Positions 37,532 to 47,225 of a stretch of DNA of 64,000 bases are shown one piece after another. The translations under genes were made by a program, and so were the position numbers. This DNA is from Vibrio sp. SCSIO 43137. GTDB taxonomy: Bacteria > Pseudomonadota > Gammaproteobacteria > Enterobacterales > Vibrionaceae. Each line of letters opens with the position of its first letter. Within the stretch, counting starts at the first letter, position 1. The notes beneath the pieces are model-generated. The model was not told the DNA's origin and ran no database searches. It worked only from the letters and a program-made list of their open reading frames with translations. The stretch covers positions 248,001 to 312,000 of the forward strand of contig NZ_CP116384.1 of the NCBI RefSeq assembly GCF_028201475.1, read 5' to 3'.

Positions 37532-39841
37532 ATGCCTGATTTAAAAGCGAATACGTTAAAAAGATGGAGTCAAACTCTCGTCGTTCCATGTCTACTTTTT
37601 GCTTTAACTGCATGCGGTGGCGGTGAGTCCGGAACGGACTCTTCCGGTATACAGCACGAGCATGAAAATCAGGCTAATAAGTATGTCTCTGTTTATGCAG
37701 AGGACTTTTATAAAGTGGTTCAGAGCGATGAGCAGCAAGAAGTGCGGGTCGATATTACTGAAAAGGTAATGCGATCGGGTGGGGAGCCGATCGAAGTTAT
37801 AGATATTGAGGTGCTCTCTTCCGATCCAAGTTGCCGTCCTCTGAACAGGGATAAAGCAGGCTTTAACATTGTTCCTGACCGAGCAATGGTGTGCGACTAC
37901 CAATATACCGTGGGACTGGATGAAGCTTTTGTTAAGCGGCAACTGGTTGGTAAACAGAGTGGTATCAGCCGTGTTGTGATGGCCAAAGATGCCAATCAGG
38001 CGGAGCTGGTGCCTTTTGGAGTATCAGGTTATCAGGGCGAAACTTTGGTGATCAAAATTGCTGAACAACTGGCCGCTGCCGGTGACAAAACTGATCTAAC
38101 GGACTATACCCTTACGAACGATTATGTTCTGATTCCCGAAGACAGCTCCTCAGATATAACGCTGGATATAGACAATAAAACGATTACATACAAACCGGAT
38201 GTAAATTTCGAAGGTAACAAGCGTATCTTATATACGCTGAAAAACGGTGGTGGTAGCGTTAAGGCTGGTTCTGCAGTGGTCGCAGTATCAAAGAAAAGTG
38301 CACAAGGTATCACTATTCAGGACAAAATTGTTATCAGTAAGCCGGTTGCCCTTGATGGTACCAATATCGACATTACTCCTTATGTTACTGTTGAGAACAG
38401 TAGCGGTTTTCAGCTTATTCAGGTGGTCTCATTTGATGCAATAGTGGCACTCGCTGATAAATTTAACCCTGAGAATAAAAAATTTACCTTTAAAGCTGAA
38501 CGTCCCGGGCATTACTATGTCAACGCGGTGGTAACCGATCATAAAGGCGGCTTTGATGCCGGGTTGATACGGATAACCGTTGGGCAGGATGCTGCGAGCC
38601 TATGGGAGCCTTATTATCATAACGGTTATGCTTATTCCGCCCCGCTGACAGAACAAGAGGCCAGTCAGGCAAACGTTGCTCATGATGGTTTCATTATTGA
38701 CTTCGCTCATCCGGCAATCCCCGCAGTAGCCGTGTTTAAAAATAATAATGCTAAGTCCTACTGTGCCGATAAGGGTTCCCTGCCTACCGCTGAACTTCTG
38801 AAGTCCGTCTGGCAAAGTGATAAGAATAACCAGAAAAACTGGCCTTTATCCAGAGGCTATCTTGTTCAAGTGACTGATGACACTTTTGGCGTGGTCAGTT
38901 TATCGAATGGTCAGGATCTCGCTAGCGACGGTAAAGGCTACTATGTCACTTGCATGAAAAAAGTTGGCTACATACTTCAGGCAAGCGACGTCCTGATGAG
39001 TGGCAACATGATCACCAAGCTTTTATCTGACACCCAAGTAATCGGAACGGAAATCTATATTCCCAGTAGTATCAATGGGGTAGAGGTTAAAAGTATCGGA
39101 AGTCAGGCATTTGCCAACACAAGCCAATATGGTAAAGACTTAACCAGTCTGGTGATTGAAGAAGGTATAACATCAATCGGGTATTATACATTTGCCAGCA
39201 ACGACCTGAAGAACCTAGTACTCCCCAATAGCTTAACCACTATTGGCGAAGGGGCTTTTGCGAACAACCAGTTAACCAGCCTGAGTATACCTAAAGACGC
39301 TAAAACGATTGGGTCGGGGGCATTTACAAACAACAAGTTGGCCAAGGTGACTTTTAATGATGGTCTGGAGACTATTGGCAAATATGCTTTTAATGTGAAT
39401 CAGTTAACGGATGTTACCATCCCCGCAAGCGTTAAAAAGATTGATGATGGCGCATTCCAGAGTAATCAATTGGAAGGTGTAGAACTGAACGAAGGTTTAA
39501 ACACCATCGGAGCCGCTGCATTTCGGCTTAACAAGTTAACCGATATAACCATTCCGAAAACCGTTTCAATTATTCGTCGGGGGGCTTTCAACAAAAACGA
39601 ACTTGTGAGCGTGACGTTATCCGGAGCAATAAATAGGGTTGAAGCGGCAGTATTTGACGGCCATGACGCTTTGAGAAAAGTCACCGTTGTCGGAAAAAGT
39701 ATTCTGGGAAAAGATCTCAAGAGAATGTTCACCCCCGCCGGCTGGGTGCTCTATCATAATGACGGAACTCCTGTTGATAATAACGACATGATTCAGGTTG
39801 GTGAAACGGTTTATTTCGGCCTGGAATATATCGGAACCTAG
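37532..39841 (+). CDS. lipoprotein with BspA-type leucine-rich repeats
   Basis: About 769 residues. A lipobox LTAC (after VVPCLLFA) predicts lipidation and surface or outer-membrane placement. Residues about 150-370 look like beta-sandwich (cadherin/Ig-like) modules. From about 510 to 735 come some nine LRR_5 repeats of 22-23 residues with the pattern LTxxxIPxxvxxIgxgAFxxNx, as in BspA adhesins of bacteria and Trichomonas. Such repeats mediate binding to host or matrix proteins. ATG 37532 is the likely start; an in-frame TTG at 37514 exists. Confidence 0.8.
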   Translation: MPDLKANTLKRWSQTLVVPCLLFALTACGGGESGTDSSGIQHEHENQANKYVSVYAEDFYKVVQSDEQQEVRVDITEKVMRSGGEPIEVIDIEVLSSDPSCRPLNRDKAGFNIVPDRAMVCDYQYTVGLDEAFVKRQLVGKQSGISRVVMAKDANQAELVPFGVSGYQGETLVIKIAEQLAAAGDKTDLTDYTLTNDYVLIPEDSSSDITLDIDNKTITYKPDVNFEGNKRILYTLKNGGGSVKAGSAVVAVSKKSAQGITIQDKIVISKPVALDGTNIDITPYVTVENSSGFQLIQVVSFDAIVALADKFNPENKKFTFKAERPGHYYVNAVVTDHKGGFDAGLIRITVGQDAASLWEPYYHNGYAYSAPLTEQEASQANVAHDGFIIDFAHPAIPAVAVFKNNNAKSYCADKGSLPTAELLKSVWQSDKNNQKNWPLSRGYLVQVTDDTFGVVSLSNGQDLASDGKGYYVTCMKKVGYILQASDVLMSGNMITKLLSDTQVIGTEIYIPSSINGVEVKSIGSQAFANTSQYGKDLTSLVIEEGITSIGYYTFASNDLKNLVLPNSLTTIGEGAFANNQLTSLSIPKDAKTIGSGAFTNNKLAKVTFNDGLETIGKYAFNVNQLTDVTIPASVKKIDDGAFQSNQLEGVELNEGLNTIGAAAFRLNKLTDITIPKTVSIIRRGAFNKNELVSVTLSGAINRVEAAVFDGHDALRKVTVVGKSILGKDLKRMFTPAGWVLYHNDGTPVDNNDMIQVGETVYFGLEYIGT

Positions 39842-40287
39842 CGTATTGTATACAGTATAGAAAGTCTGAGCATTGCTCAGACGATTTTGTTTGATTGATA
39901 AATTGGTTTTACAATATAAATAATTGACGTAAATAAAAGTTACCAATAATAAAGTAACTACTAAATGCTGATATTGTAATATTTTTTGATAAATCAGTCG
40001 CAAATTATAATAAAGAGAAAATATATTCTTACACTTTGTCTTCTTTTAAATTCAAACGTCTAAGTGCTTGATATTTGAATGTGTTTTGTTTGGTTTTGTT
40101 GTTTTTTGATATTTGAAGTGTATCAATCCTAATTTAAGTTAATAGCAATATTTGCATTATTGTTTAAATTTAGGTTGTCGATGCTAATTTTGCTAAAAAT
40201 AAAGATAATAGGATTATTTTGTGGAGCGAATGAGAAAGTGAATTCAATAAATTCCACAAATGATATTATCAACAAAAGAGTATTAAT
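39842..40287. promoter_or_regulatory. AT-rich promoter region of the pilus operon
   Basis: 446 very AT-rich bases before the major subunit gene, with many T- and A-runs, a likely H-NS target. No specific motif is recognised. Confidence 0.35.
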
Positions 40288-40884
40288 ATGAAAAAGACAA
40301 TGCTATCTGTAGCGGCTCTTACCGGACTGCTACCTTTTGGAGTGTTTGCAGCAGGTCCAGCGGCAAATACCGTAGATACAGCGAATGTAACCCTGACATG
40401 GGAGGCGACAATCCCGACAGTGGTTAATGGAAAGTGGATTACCATTACAGGAGAAGGGGGAGAGTCAATTGCTAGTGTCGGCCTGAACCTCAAAGCAAAT
40501 GGTAGCTTTGAATCCGATCCAGTGAAGGTAGAAGTTCGTTATTGGGATGAAGCCACCAGCAAGGCGACTACCCCAGTTATGGTGGGCACGGAAACTGCCT
40601 CCGGCTCAGGTGTGGCACCCCAATCTATAAACTACCGTGTTAGTGCACCCGCATTTGTATCCCAAAAAGGCGTCGATCTTTCCAGAGTGGATGTCTTTAT
40701 CTTAAAAAACGACAGAGTTATCAGACCTAACATGGTCAAAAAAGAGACAGATCCGGCGACTGCCTGGCAATCCACATGGAAAATCAGAAATGGTTTTGGT
40801 GGAGCTATGACTAATGTTATTGCCGGAGATGTTATTACTGCTACTTCCATACTGCGTATAGATGTTCCTTTCGTAACTAAATAA
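40288..40884 (+). CDS. putative major pilin of alternate chaperone-usher operon
   Basis: A 198-residue protein with a signal peptide (MKKTMLSVAALTGLLPFG, cleavage after FAA near 22). The mature part is predicted all-beta: VTLTWEATIPTVVNGKWI, then IASVGLNLKANGSF and a C-terminal strand-rich end IDVPFVTK. There is no cysteine, unlike classical type 1 pilins but like CS1/CFA-type subunits. It heads the operon and is followed by a stem-loop, as expected for a highly expressed major subunit. Confidence 0.7.
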   Translation: MKKTMLSVAALTGLLPFGVFAAGPAANTVDTANVTLTWEATIPTVVNGKWITITGEGGESIASVGLNLKANGSFESDPVKVEVRYWDEATSKATTPVMVGTETASGSGVAPQSINYRVSAPAFVSQKGVDLSRVDVFILKNDRVIRPNMVKKETDPATAWQSTWKIRNGFGGAMTNVIAGDVITATSILRIDVPFVTK

Positions 40885-40892
40885 ACCTGAAA

Positions 40893-40917
40893 AATGCGGT
40901 CTTTAACAGGCCGCATT
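40893..40917 (+). other. intra-operon stem-loop after major subunit
   Basis: AATGCGG (40893-40899) pairs with CCGCATT (40911-40917) without a T-run. It likely protects the upstream message or dampens transcription of the usher genes. Confidence 0.55.
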
Positions 40918-40925
40918 AATTGCTT

Positions 40926-41438
40926 ATGAAAAAGTTTTTTATTTTATCTCTGCTGTTGTTCTCTTTTCCCTTGTTATCGGCATGGATGACAGAGGATAAA
41001 AAACTATCTCTAACAGCAGTAATCGAAAACAAAAAGTTTTTTTCATACAGGATTACTGAGTTCAGGTTTGAAACGCCCGATTTGAGAGTAGATATTGATA
41101 TGAACACGGGTCAGCTTGAACCGGTGAATACGCAGTTGATTGTCAGCACGGATATTCCGAGCATATTTGATGCCGGGTACAAAATAACACCGAGTTTTGT
41201 TGGTGGTGAATGTGTTGATCATGACGGAAAATTTACAAGCGCTGTTTATCCAAAGTACGTGTTGGGTGATCAGAAACTCGATTCCGGAGTAGAAGTAAAG
41301 TTTACTGATTTCTCAAAGGATAAAAATCATCTCTGGGTGAAGAAAAACTTTCTGGTCACATTTAATCACCGGGCAAACCTGAACAAAGACAAAAAATGTA
41401 GTGGGGCCATCGCACTGACTATCGGGCTGGACTTCTAA
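40926..41438 (+). CDS. small exported pilus-operon protein
   Basis: About 170 residues, with a signal peptide MKKFFILSLLLFSFPLLSA. The mature part has two cysteines (in VGGECVDHDG and KDKKCSGAIA) and an all-beta look, ending in a strand SGAIALTIGLDF. This end resembles donor-strand-accepting subunits, and the tip protein of this operon ends likewise with TVRFGLDM. It is probably a minor subunit. ATG 40926 is preferred to TTG 40920. The usher gene starts directly after its stop. Confidence 0.6.
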   Translation: MKKFFILSLLLFSFPLLSAWMTEDKKLSLTAVIENKKFFSYRITEFRFETPDLRVDIDMNTGQLEPVNTQLIVSTDIPSIFDAGYKITPSFVGGECVDHDGKFTSAVYPKYVLGDQKLDSGVEVKFTDFSKDKNHLWVKKNFLVTFNHRANLNKDKKCSGAIALTIGLDF

Positions 41439-44138
41439 ATGATGGCCTGTGTATCTCTTCCTAATACCGCAAGCAAGGGCTATCAGACTTTGGCGTTACT
41501 CTTACCAGTTTGGTTATTGTACTTTTTGAGTACACTCTTTACTTCTGCTGCTTATGCCGGCAAAAAGTTTATCCCTCCCGGCTTTGAACACTTTTATGAA
41601 TACAAATCGACTCCGGTGATATTTGAACTTCCTAATAATGTCACGGTATCCATATCTGTTGTTGCCAACTTCGATGGCATAAAAACGGTTGAAGAGCCAG
41701 ACAAGCTAAAACAGGCACTAGCCAGATCAGGCGTAGCTGAAGAGTATATTGAGGCCGTTTACCAATCAGTTGCCGATAGCTCTGTTTTCGGCCCGGTGTT
41801 ATTCACCTATTACTACTCTTCACAACGAGCCAAGGTAGAAGTACCGGCAAGCTACTTGTCGGGAAATATCCTGAGTATCGGATTTACTCAGCTAGGTGAA
41901 GACCGCAGGGCGATTATTTCCACTAACCGCCTTTTTACTAACCACTACAAAAATGACAGTAATGCAACATTAAGCAACAACACGACTATAGGGTTTGGTC
42001 GTGCCCATGTTCATGCTGAAGCATCAGCCTATGCCAGTGATAACGCTAATAATGACGTTGAATTGGAGGAGTTCTCATATACCTATGACTTGGAAGGGCG
42101 TTCTTTAAAAGTATTCGAAACCCAAAGGGGAGATATTGCAGAAAACTCAACGTCAGGGTTTGACTTTACCCGTAATGATGAGGCTCTGGGAGTTACCTAT
42201 TTCTCTAACGATAACCTGTTAATTAAACAGACTGGCAGCAGCAAAAAACTCTACTTTGATATGAAGGCCAAAGGCATTATCGAGGTACGCAGGGGAGAAA
42301 AGATAATCTATACCGACTCTGTCTCCAAGGGGCAACACAATGTCAGTTACCGTGATCTGCCAAGGGGTAACTATGATGTCACTATTGTATTGAAGCCGAC
42401 CGGTTTCCCAGAAGAGTCCATCAGGAAAATCATACATAACAACAATTCTGAAACCTCTTTACGTGGCTACGACTATACAATGACAGCAATGCAATCAAGC
42501 AGAGAATGGGACAACAAGGAACATAAACAAAGCTATTTCGATCTGGGTATGACTTACTCCCTGCTTAGTGACAGGCTATTGATTGGCGGCAATTCTCAGT
42601 TTAATGGCAATAGTGTGTCGGCAGGTATCGGTGCCAAGTATTCGGACTCAGATTTTGCCTTAGGGGCTTATATCAATCACTTCAGAGATGGTTACCTTTT
42701 CAATAGCAGTCTTCAGTTTGATAACCTGCGCTTTGACTATCAAATGCTGCAAACCGGAAGTTCAGACACCCTAAGTCGCATTCGCTACGGAAACAATGAT
42801 TATTTACAAGCTAGTGCGTCTTACTCGTCGGCTATATACAGCGGCACACTGAGTATTTTTGCTAACCGTTATATTGAGAAGAGCCGCACTCCGGGGTCAG
42901 CCCTGAGCAATTTCAATCTATCAGCCAGATATAACCAGCAGCTGTTCGAAAATGTGTTTTTTGATGTGGGTTACCGTTATCAGAAAAGTTTTATGGGTAG
43001 CTCTTTAGATGAACACGTCTTTTCATTGGGGATTCGAATCAACCTGAATGACAGTTTGTCGTTCTTTTCTGGTATAGATTATTCAGAACGTAGTCAAGTC
43101 AGGACAAATAGCAGTTTGCGTTACTCCCCCGAACAATTTGAAGTTAACGGGGTGAAGCTGTCTGGTGGAGCAGATGTGTCTCAGTATATTGACCGTACTG
43201 GCTCTCGGGTTGCTTACGGATTAAAAGGAAATGCCCATAACAACAAATTTAACGCCAATATCTATGCGAATGGTACTTCACAGGACTATCACAGTTTTTC
43301 TGCGGATATTGAATCTACAGCAATTATAACGTCGGATAGTGTTTACGCCTCAAGACAGAAAGCTCCCTCTTATCTGGCGGTTAGAAACGATAACTTTAAT
43401 GCTAAGAAGCGTTACGATGATTTGGGCCTGATAAAGGTGCGTAAGAATGGTCTGAATGACAGTAGCAAGATCATCAAAGGTGACTATACCCTAGTGGGTC
43501 TTGACTCCTATAATGAGTACGGTTTTAAGCTTGATACTGAGTTAAGCGGCTATTCACACCGGCAAGTTGAACAATCTGATATGTTCAGTTATCCCGGTAC
43601 CATTAAAGAACTCGTCACTACCTTTGATCAAATAGTATCGGTTCTGACCTTTTTTGAAGACTTCAATAACCAACCAATTAACAACGTCGATTGCCAGGGC
43701 TGTACATCTATCACTAAGGTTGGTGATGGTGTCTATAACGTTTCAGTACAAAAAGGTAAAAGGTTTCAGCTTTCGGCAAACGAACAGATTTGTGCCTTAC
43801 ATGAAAGCTATCTGGATAACAGATACGGTAAAAGCCAATGTTTCCCGCAAATTGAAGAAGACGAAACAGGCTTGCAGGCTGTAATTAAAGGTCTGGGTAA
43901 CAAAGATGAACGTATCTATTATCTTGGATCATTTGATAGCAACGTTATCGAGAGATATAAGAGCAGCATGTCGGATATGGAAATTATACAGATATTGTTC
44001 AATGGCAATGATCACTATTTCGTAAAACTGATGTCCTTACAGGAGGGGGCTGCCTCCAATAACAAGCAAGTTATTCTTGAACTGCAAAACTATGCCTTAT
44101 CAAACTCAGATTCCGATAAACTGACCCAGAACAGGTAA
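41439..44138 (+). CDS. TcfC/CS1-type fimbrial usher
   Basis: An 899-residue outer-membrane usher. After the N-terminal signal (hydrophobic to about residue 40) comes KKFIPPGFEHFYEYKSTPV, the usher N-domain, then a long beta-barrel (about 150-650) with a plug containing GIIEVRRGEKIIYTDSV and DLPRGNYDV. The C-terminal part, GLDSYNEYGFKLDTELSGY and SYPGTIKELVTTFDQIV, resembles the TcfC/CS1 usher family of alternate chaperone-usher pili. It secretes and orders the subunits. Confidence 0.82.
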   Translation: MMACVSLPNTASKGYQTLALLLPVWLLYFLSTLFTSAAYAGKKFIPPGFEHFYEYKSTPVIFELPNNVTVSISVVANFDGIKTVEEPDKLKQALARSGVAEEYIEAVYQSVADSSVFGPVLFTYYYSSQRAKVEVPASYLSGNILSIGFTQLGEDRRAIISTNRLFTNHYKNDSNATLSNNTTIGFGRAHVHAEASAYASDNANNDVELEEFSYTYDLEGRSLKVFETQRGDIAENSTSGFDFTRNDEALGVTYFSNDNLLIKQTGSSKKLYFDMKAKGIIEVRRGEKIIYTDSVSKGQHNVSYRDLPRGNYDVTIVLKPTGFPEESIRKIIHNNNSETSLRGYDYTMTAMQSSREWDNKEHKQSYFDLGMTYSLLSDRLLIGGNSQFNGNSVSAGIGAKYSDSDFALGAYINHFRDGYLFNSSLQFDNLRFDYQMLQTGSSDTLSRIRYGNNDYLQASASYSSAIYSGTLSIFANRYIEKSRTPGSALSNFNLSARYNQQLFENVFFDVGYRYQKSFMGSSLDEHVFSLGIRINLNDSLSFFSGIDYSERSQVRTNSSLRYSPEQFEVNGVKLSGGADVSQYIDRTGSRVAYGLKGNAHNNKFNANIYANGTSQDYHSFSADIESTAIITSDSVYASRQKAPSYLAVRNDNFNAKKRYDDLGLIKVRKNGLNDSSKIIKGDYTLVGLDSYNEYGFKLDTELSGYSHRQVEQSDMFSYPGTIKELVTTFDQIVSVLTFFEDFNNQPINNVDCQGCTSITKVGDGVYNVSVQKGKRFQLSANEQICALHESYLDNRYGKSQCFPQIEEDETGLQAVIKGLGNKDERIYYLGSFDSNVIERYKSSMSDMEIIQILFNGNDHYFVKLMSLQEGAASNNKQVILELQNYALSNSDSDKLTQNR

Positions 44139-44145
44139 CCTGATT

Positions 44146-44838
44146 ATGAGAGTACTCACTTTATTTATCACCTTATTCGCCAGCTTTCTTTCTCACGCTG
44201 TGGCAGTAAGTAGCCTGTTTGAGGTTGCTAATGACCGGCACTTTGCTGATTTCTCTATTGCCAATAATGATGGCAAAGATATGTTTATTAATCTGGAAAT
44301 CGCAAAAGTGAACTATGAAAATGGGAAAAAAGTGGTCACTAAAGTTAATAAAGATAACTTAGCGAGTTGGACATTTTCTGTTAATCCCAGCCAGATTATC
44401 CTTAAAGATGGGGAAACCCGTACCATCAGAATGCGAAATGATTGTGCAATGCAATCCTGCCGGTTTAGTGAAGATCAGGTTTATGTTGTGGATGTTAATC
44501 CATACCCCTATGTGAAAGATAGCGAAAGTTCAGCGGTTTCCGTTGCTTTTGGATACCGAATCTATTTTATGGACCCGGCTTCAGAGGTGGACCTGAATTA
44601 CCAGCTTACCCGTATTAATAAGCGGGAGTTTAAGTTCAGTAATAACAGTAACACCATGTTAAATGCCGTTCTAAATACCTGCAAGAAAGGCTTTTCCAGC
44701 GATTGTATCTATCAGTACAAGCTTTTAGCCGGTGCTGAAAAGACATTTAAGCTGCCCGCTGAGTATGCAGAAAAGGAAACCATTACATTCAGAGTGATTA
44801 ATGCAAATGAAAGTATTAATGAACAAGTATCTATATAG
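44146..44838 (+). CDS. periplasmic pilus chaperone, alternate class
   Basis: A 230-residue protein with a signal peptide (MRVLTLFITLFASFLSHAVA). The two-domain Ig-like chaperone fold is suggested by FSVNPSQIILKDGETRTIRM (about 83-102, the usual region before the G1 strand) and VAFGYRIYFMDP, matching the place of PapD-type 'VYRIp' motifs. It donates a strand to unfolded subunits. It lies between usher and tip gene and overlaps the latter. Confidence 0.75.
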   Translation: MRVLTLFITLFASFLSHAVAVSSLFEVANDRHFADFSIANNDGKDMFINLEIAKVNYENGKKVVTKVNKDNLASWTFSVNPSQIILKDGETRTIRMRNDCAMQSCRFSEDQVYVVDVNPYPYVKDSESSAVSVAFGYRIYFMDPASEVDLNYQLTRINKREFKFSNNSNTMLNAVLNTCKKGFSSDCIYQYKLLAGAEKTFKLPAEYAEKETITFRVINANESINEQVSI

Positions 44839-45865
44839 CCTGACGATTGTTGCTGTCGCCAGCTTATACACCCATGCTGTTTGTGCCTCTAACAATATAA
44901 GAGCAAAAATTGTTGGTGATGAGTTGGTCTGGATAACGGCAAACGAAATTGAAGATTATGTCCAACAGCTGATTTGGCAGCCGGCCAGTGTACTTAACTT
45001 ATTTCCTACTTATGAGTGGACTCCAACTTTTCAGAAGAGCCCGCTAACCAGTATTATGTTTAGATCGGCGAAAGGAAATGAGGTAGAGGTATCGTTTGAT
45101 CATATCGGAGTTCAGTTTATTGCAGGTAGTCACTTTACCGGACGACAAGTAAACTCCGTTGCCAACATATGTACTCATGTGAGCTCAAGAAACAACCAGT
45201 TTGAGTTTACCTTGCGGGAGCTGGAGGGTTCGTTATGCATGGCAAACTTAGACTTAAAAGCGAAAGCTAAATACCCGCCATTTGACTTTTATCGCAGCAT
45301 ATTTCAAATGAACAATATCGTTGAGGAGTTTAAAGGTGCACCTGCCGGATATTACTTCGCCGCTATCGATCTGCCGCTTACTTATTATATGAAATACGAT
45401 ACGGCGACAACTTATCAAACTTACAACACCAAAATTATTTTTTCCATTGATTATACTCCGTATTTTTTCGATGAAGTGACTGTTCTCGGAGACGGGACGT
45501 TTACTCTCGAATACGACACTTCAGATAATAGCGTTTCGGGAAAGACCACATATCACGTCAGGATCTCTGGGGAACTGGAACCGGGAGTTAAAATGGAGTT
45601 TGAATCTGCGAGAGATAAAAGTAAGTTTCACCTAATAGGGGCAAGTTCGTCCGATACCATTCCATATAACCTGTTATGCACCAAATGTGATAAAAAAAAC
45701 GTAGTAGAAGCAGGAAATTTAAAGCAAAAAATATCAAAAATTTCTAACCCCGGTAAAGGTGTCGATTTCGATTTGGTTTTCTCTTTTGAAAACCTGAAGT
45801 ACGGAACGGTTGGAGAAGGAAAGTACCAGGATATTGTAACCGTGCGCTTTGGACTGGATATGTAG
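44819..45865 (+). CDS. putative tip adhesin/minor subunit
   Basis: About 348 residues, with a signal peptide MNKYLYSLTIVAVASLYTHAVCA. It has paired cysteines (NICTHVS ... GSLCMANL; LLCTKCDKK) and ends in a strand TVRFGLDM like the small exported protein. Being last and long in the operon fits a CfaE/TcfD-like tip adhesin, though sequence similarity is not evident by eye. ATG 44819 gives a proper signal peptide; the frame is open from 44801. It overlaps the chaperone gene by about 20 nt. Confidence 0.65.
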   Translation: MNKYLYSLTIVAVASLYTHAVCASNNIRAKIVGDELVWITANEIEDYVQQLIWQPASVLNLFPTYEWTPTFQKSPLTSIMFRSAKGNEVEVSFDHIGVQFIAGSHFTGRQVNSVANICTHVSSRNNQFEFTLRELEGSLCMANLDLKAKAKYPPFDFYRSIFQMNNIVEEFKGAPAGYYFAAIDLPLTYYMKYDTATTYQTYNTKIIFSIDYTPYFFDEVTVLGDGTFTLEYDTSDNSVSGKTTYHVRISGELEPGVKMEFESARDKSKFHLIGASSSDTIPYNLLCTKCDKKNVVEAGNLKQKISKISNPGKGVDFDLVFSFENLKYGTVGEGKYQDIVTVRFGLDM

Positions 45866-45899
45866 ACGAAATTCATTTATCTAGCTAGTAATAAACAAG

Positions 45900-45929
45900 G
45901 AGAACCTATTTAACTGGGTTCTCTTTTTT
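45900..45929 (+). terminator. pilus operon terminator
   Basis: GAGAACC (45900-45906) pairs with GGTTCTC (45917-45923), followed by six T. Confidence 0.88.
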
Positions 45930-46313
45930 GTGTTTGAGATTCGTGCTCCCACGCTTAACTACGGCTGTGAGTTCCCTTTTTTCGGTGCTTACCAGACTCT
46001 GATTTCGTCATACCTAAGAGTTGTTTAATTGATGGATATAGTACACACCATTCAGCCCCTACTCTTAGTTTCGCTCCCTTCACTTTGTAAATCGCCTTTC
46101 TGGAAGAGGCTCTGATTCGACAATAGGTAATTGGTTCAGTTATACACTCCCGCGTATGAGTGTGAGGAAGGATTGAGGATAGTCATTTGGTTCTAAGGCT
46201 GAGTGGAACGCAAGTAATCACAAATAAGAAATAAGCAATCTTCAACTGAAATTGGGTTGTTTTTCAGTTAGTTTTATCGGTATAAAGTACTGTAAAACTA
46301 AAAGGATAATCCA
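45930..46313. other. gap with an unassigned open frame without start
   Basis: On the minus strand a frame of about 75 codons (46179 down to TAA at 45955-45957) has no ATG near its beginning. It includes ASSRKAIYKVKGAKLRVGAE and ends KHRKKGTHSRS. It might be the end of a lost gene; I do not recognise it. Nothing else is seen. Confidence 0.25.
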
Positions 46314-47015
46314 ATGAAATGGCTTTTAATTCTATTTAGCGTACTGAGCTTCAGTGCTAATGCTACTGACGTGGTGAAAATGAGTACCAGTAAAATCTGC
46401 CACACCAGCGATTCAGCCAGCTATAAAAGAACCAAGAACTTTACGGCTTTTGCCACACTAAATGAGTGTTTAGCCGCTGGTGGTAAGCGGCCAAAAAATC
46501 AGGCAAAACCCAAGCAGGCAAACAAGGTAAAAACGGGCAAATACGAGCGTAGTTACTTTGGCCATGGCTGGGCGGATCAAGACAAAGACTGCCAAAATAC
46601 CCGGGCGGAAATTCTGATTGAGCAATCTATCGCATTAGTCAGCTATAAATCAGACGATCAATGTCTGGTGGAAAAAGGTAAGTGGGTTTCTCTGTTTACC
46701 GGAAAAACCATATACGATGCCAAAAAAGTTGATATCGACCATGTGGTGCCTCTGAAGTGGGCATGGGAGCGCGGTGCTGGCCAATGGAGTAAAGTAAAAA
46801 GAGTCGAGTTCGCTAATGATCCGGCCAACCTGATCAGTGTGGAAGCCTCCCTTAACCGGCAAAAAGGGGCAAAAGGGCCGGCCGAATGGCTACCACCAGA
46901 TAACCAGTGCCAATATATTCTTAGGTTTAACCGAATCGTGAAGAAGTATCAGGTTATTGTTCCCCGCAAAGAAGCGGAACAGTTGGCCAGCCTGAAAGAG
47001 AGATACTGTAAATAA
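46314..47015 (+). CDS. secreted HNH nuclease (GmrSD C-terminal/DUF1524-like)
   Basis: A 233-residue protein with a signal peptide (MKWLLILFSVLSFSANA). A basic linker (about 57-76) precedes a beta-beta-alpha-metal nuclease domain: KVDIDHVVPLKWAWERGAG (138-156; H143 general base), then EFANDPANLISVEASLNRQK and GPAEWLPP. The N/K-rich end of the finger coordinates the metal. It probably degrades DNA outside the cytoplasm for nutrients or defence. AAAGGATAA precedes the ATG. Confidence 0.82.
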   Translation: MKWLLILFSVLSFSANATDVVKMSTSKICHTSDSASYKRTKNFTAFATLNECLAAGGKRPKNQAKPKQANKVKTGKYERSYFGHGWADQDKDCQNTRAEILIEQSIALVSYKSDDQCLVEKGKWVSLFTGKTIYDAKKVDIDHVVPLKWAWERGAGQWSKVKRVEFANDPANLISVEASLNRQKGAKGPAEWLPPDNQCQYILRFNRIVKKYQVIVPRKEAEQLASLKERYCK

Positions 47016-47225
47016 GCTTTTGTTACTCGAACCTGAAATGCGTAGGGGCAGATAGAAATATCGCCCCTATTTGGTTAGAAGTCACTCGTAGTTTTGGCAA
47101 ACTTCATAGTTTACTTGTTGTAAACGTAAGTAGTTCAGGCACAGTCGAATGTAGTCAAACACATAGTTTCTCATGCGGAATACGACAAGCTCTGTAAACG
47201 CTACTCGAAGTCATAGGAGTTACTC

